A stretch of DNA of 64,000 bases. It comes from Owenweeksia hongkongensis DSM 17368 (GTDB lineage Bacteria; Bacteroidota; Bacteroidia; Flavobacteriales; Schleiferiaceae). Within the stretch, counting starts at the first letter, position 1. Each line of letters opens with the position of its first letter. This document shows positions 24,350-33,188 of the stretch, piece by piece. Below the pieces are notes generated by a model. It was not told the origin of the DNA, ran no database searches, and saw nothing but the letters and a program-made list of their open reading frames with translations. The position numbers and the translations under genes are program-made. The DNA lies in contig NC_016599.1 in the NCBI RefSeq assembly GCF_000236705.1, forward strand, positions 3,844,001 to 3,908,000. Reading direction: 5' to 3'.

Positions 24350-24615
24350 GTAGAAGAGATTTTGTCTAATTGATGCGAAAAGTAACTGCATTCAGACTTT
24401 AAGTTTAGCTTGTTTTCATCCGTGTAAGATTTTACTTTTTCCACGATGGTACGTCCGGCAGGGGTGCCTCTAAAGTCAGGCATTACTTCGGTATGTTCCA
24501 CTGTCAATGTACTTTCATCTTTCCTATACTTTACCACAGCAGCGGTTTTGTTTCCTTGTTTTAGTTCAAATTTATCAAGCCCATTTTCATGGGAATCATT
24601 TAGCGTAAATTCCAT
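24346..24615 (-). CDS. Small GCN5-related acetyltransferase (YjdJ type)
   Basis: An 89-residue single-domain protein with the short GNAT fold: AAVVKYRKDESTLTVEHTEVMPDFRGTPAGRTIVEKV (read as successive strands) ending CSYFSHQL. The V-P-x-x-R-G-x-G-like motif is V-M-P-D-F-R-G-T-P-A-G, matching the acetyl-CoA loop. It is the last gene of the nos operon, three bases after the DUF488 gene, and probably a passenger. Confidence 0.8.
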   Translation of the reverse strand: MEFTLNDSHENGLDKFELKQGNKTAAVVKYRKDESTLTVEHTEVMPDFRGTPAGRTIVEKVKSYTDENKLNLKSECSYFSHQLDKISST

Positions 24616-24618
24616 TTT

Positions 24619-24972
24619 TTATTGTTTTTCTATAAACTGTTTTAGCACCAGTGCATGATTGTGCTTTTCATCTTTGGCGCCATACAGAAGGGTAACGCGC
24701 TTGCGCTGATCAATGTTCTTTAAAAAATCTTCAATCTCGTTAGTGTAATTTTTGAGCTCTTGAGTATAACTTTTACTAAAGTTATCCCACTTTTCAGGGT
24801 CATGGTCAAACCATTTTCGAAGTTCTGTGGAGGGAGCTATTTCCTTCCACCATTTGTCTAGTTTGGCATCTGTCTTACTTACACCTCTTGGCCACAGTTT
24901 GTCTACAAGTACGCGGTAACCATCATCTTCAGAGGACTCTTCGTAGATCCGCTTGATTTCTATATTCGTCAT
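24619..24972 (-). CDS. DUF488 family protein (YeaO type)
   Basis: The 117 residues match DUF488: RVLVDKLWPRGVSK, KWWKEIAPSTELRKWFDHDPEKW (two blocks), and VTLLYGAKDEKHNHALVLKQ. The role of DUF488 is not established. Its ATG overlaps the stop of the upstream membrane gene by four bases, so it is translated as part of the nos operon. Confidence 0.85.
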   Translation of the reverse strand: MTNIEIKRIYEESSEDDGYRVLVDKLWPRGVSKTDAKLDKWWKEIAPSTELRKWFDHDPEKWDNFSKSYTQELKNYTNEIEDFLKNIDQRKRVTLLYGAKDEKHNHALVLKQFIEKQ

Positions 24973-26123
24973 AAAGTCTTAGGCGTTTCGGCTTTTGACA
25001 CAAGGTATTTAAAACCAAAAACACACCAGATTACCACGAAGCCCAGATAAAGTATAAAGGTGATTTGTGGCCATAGAGTAAACCCTGCAATAAGATTGAG
25101 CGAAGGCAAGACGAGAGCAAGCTCAGTAAGCAAAAATAGGATGCAATAGGTGCTCATTAGTTTGTTAAATCCTGAAATCTGTTTTCGCAAGGCATACCAT
25201 ATAAGTGGAGTAAATATTCCCAAAAAAATGAAGTGTAGGTAAGCAATGAGTACAAAGCGATTGTTGACCGCCTGGCTTGCCACCATGGGGAAAGATCCCA
25301 AGATTTGAAAAATCCACTTGAGCAATAGCACCCATAAGATTACACGAAAGTGTATGGAAGGTTTTGCAACAAATATTGGGTGCAAGAGCATGACTCCTGC
25401 CAGTATTTGAAAAATGGAACCCATGCCGGCAAGCACATTTATCCACCAAAAATCAAAGGAATAATCCAGCTTATGAAACCAGGTGAGGAGGGTGCCAAAT
25501 AACATGAATACATAGAAAGCTTTCTGGTTTTTAATCATGTTGGCAACTTTGAATTTCTCAACGATAAAAGCCAGTATAAAAAAGAAGAAAGCTCCGTTGT
25601 ACAAAAAGTGCAGGTAGAAAAAGATGGCCTGATCGTACCATGGTGAACTTTGTAAATAATTGGCCATAAGCGGCCCCAGGCTGTACGGTCCAATGCTGGA
25701 AATAAAGAAAAACACAACTCCAGTTTGAACCAACTTACCCGCTAGTCCACGGTTCCGGCTCAGCCTGGCAACCTTGAAAAGTAATATATAACTAAGCCAC
25801 AAATGAAGAGTAGTAAAAGTAATGGAAACAGCCGCATACCCTTGAAAGGGAAAGGAAAGGAGCATTCCCAATACACAGATGACCATGAGGTAAAATATAC
25901 GCTTATGCGATGTGGGTATTTCAATATTCCACATTTTATAACTGAGAAGCACCAAAGCCCCCAGAAGCCAGCCTAAAAGCATGGCATGTGAATGCGCGTG
26001 GAGCAGATATTTGAAATTGAGAGAAAACGGCCATGCAAAATAAAAGCGCAGGACAAGCCCTATGATGGCGGCTATCATTCCCATCAAAATGGTGAGGAGC
26101 CAAGGGAGGGAAACATTCCTCAT
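24969..26123 (-). CDS. His-rich multi-span membrane protein at the end of the nos operon
   Basis: The 384 residues form about 11-12 membrane helices with His clusters inside or beside helices: LLHAHSHAMLLGW (about 41-53), FYLHFLYNGAFFF (about 168), TWFHKLDYSF and LIAYLHFIFLG. HAHSHAMLLGW recalls heme-binding helices of heme-copper oxidase subunit I and of NnrS-type proteins. However, the HH and HxxxY copper-B patterns are not present. It follows an NnrS-like gene with a four-base overlap. I infer a heme- or copper-binding role in NO or N2O metabolism; no family is certain. Confidence 0.65.
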   Translation of the reverse strand: MRNVSLPWLLTILMGMIAAIIGLVLRFYFAWPFSLNFKYLLHAHSHAMLLGWLLGALVLLSYKMWNIEIPTSHKRIFYLMVICVLGMLLSFPFQGYAAVSITFTTLHLWLSYILLFKVARLSRNRGLAGKLVQTGVVFFFISSIGPYSLGPLMANYLQSSPWYDQAIFFYLHFLYNGAFFFFILAFIVEKFKVANMIKNQKAFYVFMLFGTLLTWFHKLDYSFDFWWINVLAGMGSIFQILAGVMLLHPIFVAKPSIHFRVILWVLLLKWIFQILGSFPMVASQAVNNRFVLIAYLHFIFLGIFTPLIWYALRKQISGFNKLMSTYCILFLLTELALVLPSLNLIAGFTLWPQITFILYLGFVVIWCVFGFKYLVSKAETPKTL

Positions 26124-27163
26124 GTTGCTTTCTTTTTTCTAAACATAAGAACCGCAAAAGAAGTAAAAAAGAGGAGCATGACTAAAACCTGAAGCAGTCC
26201 CGTCCACTTTCGTAAAGTCCAATCTCCGGAGTAATCAGCATAAAGACGCAGCAGGAGCAAAACATGAATGAGCCATACGGGTATGTAAAGTATTTTATGG
26301 AAGGGCGTATGGTGTTTTTTTAGCAAAGCCGGAAAGATGATTGGCGCATGTGCGTATATCATTGAAAACGCAAAACCAATAAAGAAACTGTGTAACACGG
26401 CATCATAATGATAGAAGGTTTGGAGCGGCAGCGCCATAAGTACACCACTAATCATCAGCCATACAAAACCGGTATATAGCGTGCTTCCTGTATAAAAGAA
26501 AAAACCTGATTTGTTGAGGTTTTTGGTAGCCATATCAAATTGTAATAGCCAAAAACCTGTAGCGGCAATCAAGATTCCGGAAGGGTAATTAGTGCCCCAG
26601 TGAAACGGTATGGCTTGGACGGCAAAGAGCAAAATAAATAGAATGAGCAACGCAGGTTTAGCCCATTTTGGTGTAGCCACAAACTTGCTAAGCTCTAATC
26701 TTTCGGCTACAATGGTGTAAAGCAAAAAGAGAATCAACCAAATGCTGGCTGCGGCAAAACCTTTACCCGTCATCAGCACCAAGCCAGAGGTCATCCAGGC
26801 CAAGCCGCTAAGTGTTAAAATAAGCAGATAGACTTCTTTATGCCTTCGCCATTGAATGAAGTATAAAAAAGATAGCAGAATGGCAGCTACAGCTTGCGCT
26901 AAAAACCCCCACAATGGAAACTCCGTTATGACTAGGATTACGGAGGCAAAGCTTACTAATGGGACGGCCAGCCAAAGTTTGTTTTTGAGTATAAAGGTGC
27001 GCTCAAGGCTGATGAGGGTTCCAAACAAACCAGACACCATATAAAAGCCGTGCTTGGCGGCAATATCTGGTATAGGCATGTCCCAGCCCACCCGGCCAAA
27101 TGCCGAATAAAAAGCCAGCAATAGCAATATCGGGACAATAAGAAGCAAATGCTGCTTTCTCAT
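26120..27163 (-). CDS. NnrS-like multi-span membrane protein
   Basis: The 347-residue protein has about 12 membrane helices. AKHGFYMVSGLFGTLISLERT resembles the first helices of NnrS, and the segment LHSFFIGFAFSMIYAHAPIIFPAL plus KKHHTPF resembles the NnrS His-rich helix pair. NnrS proteins contain heme and copper and protect against nitrosative stress in denitrifiers. Sequence agreement is partial, so this is a family-like call supported by its place after nosY in the operon. It overlaps the following membrane gene by four bases. Confidence 0.65.
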   Translation of the reverse strand: MRKQHLLLIVPILLLLAFYSAFGRVGWDMPIPDIAAKHGFYMVSGLFGTLISLERTFILKNKLWLAVPLVSFASVILVITEFPLWGFLAQAVAAILLSFLYFIQWRRHKEVYLLILTLSGLAWMTSGLVLMTGKGFAAASIWLILFLLYTIVAERLELSKFVATPKWAKPALLILFILLFAVQAIPFHWGTNYPSGILIAATGFWLLQFDMATKNLNKSGFFFYTGSTLYTGFVWLMISGVLMALPLQTFYHYDAVLHSFFIGFAFSMIYAHAPIIFPALLKKHHTPFHKILYIPVWLIHVLLLLRLYADYSGDWTLRKWTGLLQVLVMLLFFTSFAVLMFRKKKAT

Positions 27164-27198
27164 TTTTCGTGGGTTTTACTCAGAAGTATACTTTAAAA

Positions 27199-27978
27199 TC
27201 AAAAATCTTTGACCCGTGCTTTGCGAAGCAAAAACACTAGTGGGACAATAATCCAAGATAGAAAGGCTACTCCAATAAGCAAGCTGCCGCTAGTGGTACC
27301 AAAGAATTTTTCGAAAATAGCTCCAGTATAACCCATAAGTGCACTGTAGTCTAATTGAAAAATCAAGAGTACTCTGCCCATATCCACGGGGTTTAAAAGG
27401 GTGAGCCCCAAAGCAAGATTTTCTAATGGGAAACCTTCAAAAGCAACTAAGACTACCAGAAAGATTCCATCGTAAATAACGGCCAACAATAGCCACATAA
27501 ATAAGCCTAGGCCAAACCCTTTCAACCTATTTTCATTTGCCAAAACCAACCAAGCAGCAATCACACAGAATATTACAGTAAGTACTATGGCAATTACAGT
27601 GAGCATAAGCCACTGCGCAGTAAATATTTGTTGAAAATCATGAAAGGCCAAGGGAATTAAAATACCCAAACCTACACTTACGCTAAGGGCGGCACTAAGT
27701 CCGAGCACGTATCCTCCAAAAATACTTTTGCGAGAGATGGGCTGCGCCAGCAATATTTCTACATAATCGCGCACCTGATACATGTACATCATTCCATAAA
27801 TCATGCTGATGAGTGGTACTAGTAGAATGATAATGTTCATCAGGCTTACCACCACTTTTGCGCTGTCACCACTTAGGTAAAGCAGGCCGCCACAGGTAAT
27901 GATGAAGAAGAGCAAGTAGACCATCGTCCAGCGGCTGCGGATAAGATCTAGAAAGCAATACTTAAAAACTTTTGACAT
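27199..27978 (-). CDS. nosY: Nos ABC transporter permease
   Basis: A 259-residue integral membrane protein with six to seven helices, of the ABC-2 type. The LLAQPISRKSIFGGYVLGLS loop is typical of NosY/ABC-2 permeases. With NosF it forms the transporter believed to supply a sulfur species for NosZ CuZ assembly through NosD. It lies two bases after nosF and 35 before the NnrS-like gene. Confidence 0.88.
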   Translation of the reverse strand: MSKVFKYCFLDLIRSRWTMVYLLFFIITCGGLLYLSGDSAKVVVSLMNIIILLVPLISMIYGMMYMYQVRDYVEILLAQPISRKSIFGGYVLGLSAALSVSVGLGILIPLAFHDFQQIFTAQWLMLTVIAIVLTVIFCVIAAWLVLANENRLKGFGLGLFMWLLLAVIYDGIFLVVLVAFEGFPLENLALGLTLLNPVDMGRVLLIFQLDYSALMGYTGAIFEKFFGTTSGSLLIGVAFLSWIIVPLVFLLRKARVKDF

Positions 27979-27980
27979 GG

Positions 27981-28688
27981 CTATGCGGCTTTTTTGAGGG
28001 TGAGTAATTGGGCTATGGCATGCTCTGTATTTGGTGCGCCAGTTTTGGTAAGTAACTCTTGTTGTGTGCCGCGGTAGTACACTTTGCCATCCAGTAGAAA
28101 TACAATTTCATCGGCTAGCTCTTGCACAATGTCCATAATGTGTGTGGTGAGCAAAATGGTTTTTCCAGCGGCTTGCTCCATGCGCAACCAATCCTTGAGC
28201 GCTATCAGAGCCACAGGGTCAAGCCCAATGGTGGGTTCATCCAAAACGATGGTTTGCGTGTCATACATCAGGGCGCTTACTAAGTTTACTTTTTGGCGCA
28301 TACCGCCAGATAAAGTGCGGAGTTTCTTTTTATAAAAAACTTCCACGCCAAAGCATTCCATTAGCTGGAATTTACGCTCGGCTTTGCCTCTTATATTTTC
28401 AATAAAATCAAGAAACTCTTCCACGGTAAGGTTTTCCGGGAAGCGGGCAATTTGAGGGAGATAAGCAATGTTTTTGCGGTAATCGTTGCCTTTCTTTACT
28501 TTTCCATCAATCAATATTTCGCCAGCGGTAGGATGTACCATGCCCATTAGCGATTTTATCAATGTGGTTTTTCCAGAACCATTTGGCCCCAGTATGGCAA
28601 ATATTCCGGCTTGGTCAAACTTTAGGTCTATACCATGAAGTACCTGCTGTTTGCCAAATTTTTTATGGATGTCTTTAAATTCAATCAT
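27981..28688 (-). CDS. nosF: Nos ABC transporter ATPase
   Basis: The 235 residues show GPNGSGKTTLIKS (Walker A), LSGGMRQKV (signature), TIVLDEPTIGLDPVA (Walker B) and LTTHIM (switch His). It energises NosY. The nosD gene ends 18 bases before it and nosY starts two bases after it, the order seen in other nos clusters. Confidence 0.92.
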   Translation of the reverse strand: MIEFKDIHKKFGKQQVLHGIDLKFDQAGIFAILGPNGSGKTTLIKSLMGMVHPTAGEILIDGKVKKGNDYRKNIAYLPQIARFPENLTVEEFLDFIENIRGKAERKFQLMECFGVEVFYKKKLRTLSGGMRQKVNLVSALMYDTQTIVLDEPTIGLDPVALIALKDWLRMEQAAGKTILLTTHIMDIVQELADEIVFLLDGKVYYRGTQQELLTKTGAPNTEHAIAQLLTLKKAA

Positions 28689-28706
28689 GGCTGTTGTCGG
28701 TTTTAT

Positions 28707-29948
28707 TTATATAGGGTAGGGTTTCATCAGTGGCTCCTCGTCAATCAGATTGGTGGGGGTAACGGCAGGAGCCATTTTTTCAGTAAAGTTTAAAACCTCT
28801 ATAAATGAGCTTCTCAGTAGTATGATGCTTTCATCAATACGAGAAACCAGGTAGCTAAATAGGTTTACCGGACGGTGTGGTACATCGCCAATTCCATCTT
28901 TGTCCAAATCGTAACCATCATAGTCATCCCAAAAATTATTGCTGTAGGTGTTATGATCTGTTTTGGCATCGGTAGCTACATTAAAGCTATTGGCAATAAA
29001 ATTATTTTGCTTCAGCATATTGTCCATGGAGCTACCACGCATTTTTAGTGCCCAGCCATTTGCATTAAACTCATTTGCCGTAAAGGCCACCCTGCTGCTG
29101 CCTTCGCTATATATGCCGATGGTATTTTTCTTAAACGTATTTCTCTCTATGCGGCTGTCATAAATTTCTTTGAGCAACAGCCCATAGGAAGCACGACCCC
29201 AGTTTTCAAGAAAATTGTTTTCTACCATGGTAATGTGGTCGCTAAACATGACCGCCACACCAGCACCATTATCCGTAAAGGTGTTGCCATTATAAACATC
29301 ATCATTACTAAACATAAAGTGCAAACCGTAGCGCAGATTGTGGCGGCTCATGTTGTGAGAAATACTGGAATTATCGGTAAACTCAAGGTAGATGCCATCA
29401 CGGTGGTGTTCTACCAGGTTGTTTTCAATTTTCATGCTATCACAATACCAAAGATGAATGGCATTGGCAGATGAATGCTCCTGCTCGGCATTTCCAGTAA
29501 TGTTGTTGCCTTCGATAAAACCATTTTTTGACTTGGTGCAAAAGATGGCAAAAAAGCAGTCCTGGATGGTATTTTCGCTAAGGGTAAAATGCTGAGAGTA
29601 ATCTACCCAAATAGCGGCCAAATCTTTAATGTAACTCTTGTGCACATCCCTTAAGGTAAAGCCAGAAATGGTAACGGAATCGGAGCGAACTTCAAATATG
29701 CCGCTCTTTTCTGGGGCTTTTATGCTTACTTCGCCACAGGCCAAAATAGTTAATGGCTTATCGATTATTATGGCGGCAGTGGGCCTATACTCACCAGCGT
29801 TTACACAGATGGTGTCAAAAGGGGCAGCCCTTTGTATGGCCGGTGAAATGGAGGCAACCGCCTGAGAGGAACCCACTTCCCACTCTTTTGAGAAGGCGGT
29901 CACACTCCAACCCACAACTGTGATTATAACAACCAAATATCTGTTCAT
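28707..29948 (-). CDS. nosD: Periplasmic NosD, copper-site maturation protein
   Basis: The 413 residues have a signal peptide (MNRYLVVIITVVGWSVTAFS) and then a right-handed beta-helix of the periplasmic copper-binding NosD type. Repeated turns are visible, such as GFTLRDVHKS, ENTIQDCFFAIFC, NLVEHHRDGIYLEF, MSRHNLRYGLHFMFSNDD and NNFLENWGRASYGLLLKE, ending with DYDGYDLDKDGIGD. NosD works with NosF/Y in CuZ assembly. Its ATG overlaps the nosL stop by four bases. Confidence 0.93.
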   Translation of the reverse strand: MNRYLVVIITVVGWSVTAFSKEWEVGSSQAVASISPAIQRAAPFDTICVNAGEYRPTAAIIIDKPLTILACGEVSIKAPEKSGIFEVRSDSVTISGFTLRDVHKSYIKDLAAIWVDYSQHFTLSENTIQDCFFAIFCTKSKNGFIEGNNITGNAEQEHSSANAIHLWYCDSMKIENNLVEHHRDGIYLEFTDNSSISHNMSRHNLRYGLHFMFSNDDVYNGNTFTDNGAGVAVMFSDHITMVENNFLENWGRASYGLLLKEIYDSRIERNTFKKNTIGIYSEGSSRVAFTANEFNANGWALKMRGSSMDNMLKQNNFIANSFNVATDAKTDHNTYSNNFWDDYDGYDLDKDGIGDVPHRPVNLFSYLVSRIDESIILLRSSFIEVLNFTEKMAPAVTPTNLIDEEPLMKPYPI

Positions 29949-30391
29949 AGCTCTGGTAAATTTTCCAGGCCTTCCGCTACTTGCGGATAGGTAAATATTT
30001 GCCCACCATTGGTTTCTACCAGTTTTTCGGCCTCACTTTTTGTGGGTACAGCGGTGAGATAGGCACCCATGGGGCTAGGCAGTTTTTTGCTGCGTACTAT
30101 GTATGCTCCTTCGGCAGGAATCAGCTTTTTGGGTGTATTGTAGTCGGTCACCAATTCTTGCTGGTAGGCCGTTTCTTCATTTTCATGTTTATAATTAATA
30201 AGGCATTCCAAAGCATCAAAGCTGTAGGTTTTGCCTTTGCTGGTTTGCAGCTGTGCGGCATAGCGTTCGTCTACTATGCTCATCCGACAGTAGTCGCAGG
30301 CCTGATGGCCATACTCTATCGGTTTTACTTTTGGCTTACAGCCGATAAGTGTGAATAGGGCTACGGTAAAAAATCCAAAATACTTAATCAT
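29945..30391 (-). CDS. nosL: NosL copper chaperone lipoprotein
   Basis: From the ATG at 30391 the protein has 148 residues with a lipoprotein signal (MIKYFGFFTVALFTLIGC). The NosL Cu(I)-binding motif ACDYCRMSIVDERYAAQL follows, then SFDALECLINY and the second-half pattern AEGAYIVRSKKLPSPMGAYL. It delivers Cu(I) to NosZ in the periplasm. A longer frame from 30418 would block the signal peptide and is less likely. Unusually, a terminator-like hairpin separates it from the upstream genes. Confidence 0.93.
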   Translation of the reverse strand: MIKYFGFFTVALFTLIGCKPKVKPIEYGHQACDYCRMSIVDERYAAQLQTSKGKTYSFDALECLINYKHENEETAYQQELVTDYNTPKKLIPAEGAYIVRSKKLPSPMGAYLTAVPTKSEAEKLVETNGGQIFTYPQVAEGLENLPEL

Positions 30392-30446
30392 GATGTTGTG
30401 GGTTTTAGGCTCGCTCATCAGGCGAGATTGGGCTTCTCATGTGGAT

Positions 30447-30487
30447 AAAAAATGCGGTAGGTGGGAAGCTTAACTGCCGCATTTTTT
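30447..30487 (-). terminator. Terminator-like hairpin inside the nos operon, before nosL
   Basis: On the minus strand AAAAAATGCGG pairs perfectly with CCGCATTTTTT over a 19-base loop, ending in six T. It lies directly after the membrane-protein gene stop and 56 bases before nosL. It would lower transcription into the maturation genes. Confidence 0.75.
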
Positions 30488-30489
30488 GA

Positions 30490-31089
30490 TTATTTAAATG
30501 TTGAGCGAACTGAAGTTTTAGTGAATCTCATTTTTAGCCAAAAGGCAACAAAGGATAGAAAAAGGGCAACTCCGGTAAAAATGCCTCCAATACCCGGGTA
30601 TGATTTAGCATTGAAGTTTAGCAGCATTTTAGTACCAAATAGTGGTGGCTGATAACTTTGCCCGGGCACTTTAATCGGAGCCAATGGACTTAAGTTGTGG
30701 CCGTAATCATATTCCCATAGGTAAAAGTCATAAATGCCTAATGTGCCCAATACTAGAAATACAAGAGCCCAAGTGAGGTACACCCAAGACTTGTTTACAA
30801 TGGCCGTAATAATGCCAAAAACACCAAGCGCGCCTACTACCCAAGGGAAGTAAGTAAGCTCTGGAATACTATCCGGCTCTATCATTTTCATGCCTACATA
30901 GTGATTCAAAATGTTGATATTTTGAAGCGTACCTGGAGAGTCTCCGGTAATTTGATTTATCCAGATGTACATAGTGATGCCATCAGGATATTGAGGAGCT
31001 ATCAGTGTTATTTCCCATAAGGGAAAGAAGAAAAGCATAAGCAGACAAGCAACAGCTATTATGGCTAATACTCTTGGAATAGATTTCAT
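30490..31089 (-). CDS. Membrane protein of the nos operon
   Basis: From the ATG at 31089 the product has 199 residues: an N-terminal helix (LAIIAVACLLMLFFFPLW), a periplasmic loop with YPDGITMYIWINQITGDSPGTLQNINILNHYVGMK (two pieces), then three more helices and a basic tail. INILNHYVGMKMI is a motif I associate with small proteins between nosZ and nosL in Bacteroidota clusters. Clade II nos operons often have NosB here, and I infer an equivalent role in electron transfer or assembly. A longer frame from 31194 reads through a hairpin and is rejected. Confidence 0.7.
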   Translation of the reverse strand: MKSIPRVLAIIAVACLLMLFFFPLWEITLIAPQYPDGITMYIWINQITGDSPGTLQNINILNHYVGMKMIEPDSIPELTYFPWVVGALGVFGIITAIVNKSWVYLTWALVFLVLGTLGIYDFYLWEYDYGHNLSPLAPIKVPGQSYQPPLFGTKMLLNFNAKSYPGIGGIFTGVALFLSFVAFWLKMRFTKTSVRSTFK

Positions 31090-31115
31090 GTGAGGGTGTT
31101 TTGGGTTTGTGAGTA

Positions 31116-31178
31116 AAAGGGGCTGTCTTTTATTAATGAAAGCACTTTCAATAATTCTAAACATCAGGCAGCCCCTTT
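31116..31178. other. Nested stem-loops just after nosZ
   Basis: AAAGGGGCTG (31116-31125) pairs perfectly with CAGCCCCTTT (31169-31178). Inside the 43-base loop, TGAAAG/CTTTCA with flanking ATTA/TAAT forms a second hairpin (31132-31155). On the minus strand the outer stem is followed by TTTTA, so it can act as a partial terminator and as a 3' mRNA stabiliser for nosZ. Confidence 0.7.
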
Positions 31179-31197
31179 GTACATACACGGTCATCTA

Positions 31198-33165
31198 TTA
31201 CTCACCAGTGGTAGCAGTTACTTCAGGAGCTTGCCCTTTGGCAGAAACTCTTAAGTATCCTTGCATTTCCTGGTGCAGTGCAGAGCAAAAGTCAGTACAG
31301 TAGAATGGAATTACCCCTGGCTTTTTAGGCTCCCACAGTAAGGTTTCGGTTTGTCCGGGCATTATCAGTAGTTCGGCAGTTTGTGCGCCCATTACTGAAA
31401 ATCCGTGTGGTACATCCCAGTCTTGCTCAAGGTTAGTTACATGAAAATATACTTTGTCACCAACCTCAATACCTTCTACATTATCAGGAGCAAAGTGGCT
31501 ACGTATAGTGGTCATATAAATGTGTACTTCATTGCCCTTTTTCTCCACACGAGTGTCTTTTTCACTCTTGGTGGCATATGGGTGCGCATTTTCTTCTAAG
31601 CTGTAAATTTTCTTACTGTTTGGTGCTACCAGGTCGGCTGGTATGGCCTGTGCATAGTGAGGCTCACCAATGGTAGGGAAGTCAAGAATGAGCTCCATTT
31701 TGTCTCCACTAATGTCATACAATTGAGCAGAGTGTGCTAACTCAGGACCGGTAGGCAGGTAGCGGTCTTTGGTGATTTTGTTAAGCGCCACCATGTATTT
31801 GCCCCAAGGCTCTTTACTATCTCCACCAGGTATCATTAGGTGACCAACAGAGTAATACGTAGGAATACGATCAAGTACTTCCCAAGTATCCAATTTCCAT
31901 TTTACAACTTCACTACTGATAAAGAATGTGGTGTAGGCATTTCCTTTTCCATCAAACTCGGTGTGCAATGGTCCGAGGCCGCCACTTTCTACAGTTCCGG
32001 CTACCACATCTTCAAAGTTTAGCACAGGAATTCCATAAGCGTCTCCGGCAAAAGATTCATTTTCGATGGCCTGAATCATTTTGTCAAAGCTGTGCACAGT
32101 AAGGTTTGCATTAAGCTTACCGTTACCAATAATGTAAGAACCTGTAGGGTCTACGTCCACTCCGTGTGGAGATTTTGGTGTAGGCAAGAAGTAAACTACT
32201 CCCGGGTACTCGCTTGCATCAAGTACACGCACTTTGTTCCTTTTAATAGTTTCCGCCATGTGCTTGTTTTCGTCATAACGGTTTATCAAATATTCTGTAT
32301 CCATTTCCTTAAACTTACCATCCTTGATATACTCCTGGGCTTTTTTCCAGTTGATGGCGGCTATGTAATCCTTATCGTTTTGAGAAGCGTTTACTTCTTT
32401 CAGCGTATGGCTTTGCTCAGTGTTGTATGTGGTAAAAAACATCCAGCCATGAGATTTTCCTTTTCCGGCATGTGCCAAATCATAATCATACCCAGGCATC
32501 AGTACTTGAAAGTCAATATCCATATGACCATGCTCCGGGTCTACAGAAATAAAAGACAAGGCTCCCTTAAAGTTTTCCTTGTAGGTAGCAATCGGCACAT
32601 CTTTTTGAGGCACAGGTACACTAAAACGTGTTCCGGCCACTACATACTCACTGTTTTCGGTGGTAAAAGGAGAACTGTGATTTCCACCGGCATTTGGAAG
32701 TTCAATGATTTCAGCAGTTTCAAAAGTAGTAAGATCTACTCGGGCTACTCGTGGTGTGTTGTTACCATTAATGAAAATATACTTTCCGTCAGGTACTCCA
32801 TTTGTTTGAGAAAGCTCAGGGTGGTGAGCATCATCCCAAGGGATAAAACCATGAGTGGTTTCAAGCAAAGGTTTGGTTTCTTCATTAAAACCATAACCTT
32901 TTTCACCATCTACAGAAAATACTGGGATAACCTTGAGAAGACGGCCAGATGGAAGCCCATACACACTTATTTGTCCACTAAAACCACCAGACATAAAAGA
33001 GTAAAACTCATCGTATTCGCCAGGGGCTACATATACTTTTTCTGCAGCGCTTGATCTGTTTATGGCACCACTTTTTTCGGTGCCTGCCTCACTGTTGTTG
33101 TTACAGCCTTGTGGCAGGGTCATCGCAAGAGCCACCACGGCCATTATTTTGGTTAAACGATTCAT
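31198..33165 (-). CDS. nosZ: Nitrous oxide reductase, Sec-exported (clade II-like)
   Basis: The 655-residue enzyme reduces N2O to N2 in the periplasm. The N-terminal beta-propeller (about 60-520) holds the CuZ ligand regions, for example HVIP-like segments THGFIPWDDAHHPEL, GGNHSSPF, SPHGVDVDPTG and LGPLHTEFD. The C-terminal cupredoxin holds CuA, with FYCTDFCSALHQEMQGYLRV giving the CxxxCxxxHxxM set. The signal peptide MNRLTKIMAVVALAMTLPQGC is Sec-type with no twin-arginine motif, which is the clade II character. It lies 23 bases after the cytochrome c gene. Confidence 0.97.
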   Translation of the reverse strand: MNRLTKIMAVVALAMTLPQGCNNNSEAGTEKSGAINRSSAAEKVYVAPGEYDEFYSFMSGGFSGQISVYGLPSGRLLKVIPVFSVDGEKGYGFNEETKPLLETTHGFIPWDDAHHPELSQTNGVPDGKYIFINGNNTPRVARVDLTTFETAEIIELPNAGGNHSSPFTTENSEYVVAGTRFSVPVPQKDVPIATYKENFKGALSFISVDPEHGHMDIDFQVLMPGYDYDLAHAGKGKSHGWMFFTTYNTEQSHTLKEVNASQNDKDYIAAINWKKAQEYIKDGKFKEMDTEYLINRYDENKHMAETIKRNKVRVLDASEYPGVVYFLPTPKSPHGVDVDPTGSYIIGNGKLNANLTVHSFDKMIQAIENESFAGDAYGIPVLNFEDVVAGTVESGGLGPLHTEFDGKGNAYTTFFISSEVVKWKLDTWEVLDRIPTYYSVGHLMIPGGDSKEPWGKYMVALNKITKDRYLPTGPELAHSAQLYDISGDKMELILDFPTIGEPHYAQAIPADLVAPNSKKIYSLEENAHPYATKSEKDTRVEKKGNEVHIYMTTIRSHFAPDNVEGIEVGDKVYFHVTNLEQDWDVPHGFSVMGAQTAELLIMPGQTETLLWEPKKPGVIPFYCTDFCSALHQEMQGYLRVSAKGQAPEVTATTGE

Positions 33166-33188
33166 TGTTTATTTGTTTTAGGTTGTTA

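Noticed and set aside
31090-31194. N-terminal extension of the nos membrane protein to 31194
   Set aside because: The extra 35 codons pass through the nested hairpins after nosZ and show no protein-like pattern; the ATG at 31089 directly precedes a membrane helix.
32092-33054. 320-codon open frame on the plus strand opposite nosZ
   Set aside because: It is antisense to a well-supported nosZ, its product is an unstructured mix of His/Arg/Phe without any recognisable domain, and it has no start signal. Long antisense frames are common opposite codon-biased genes.
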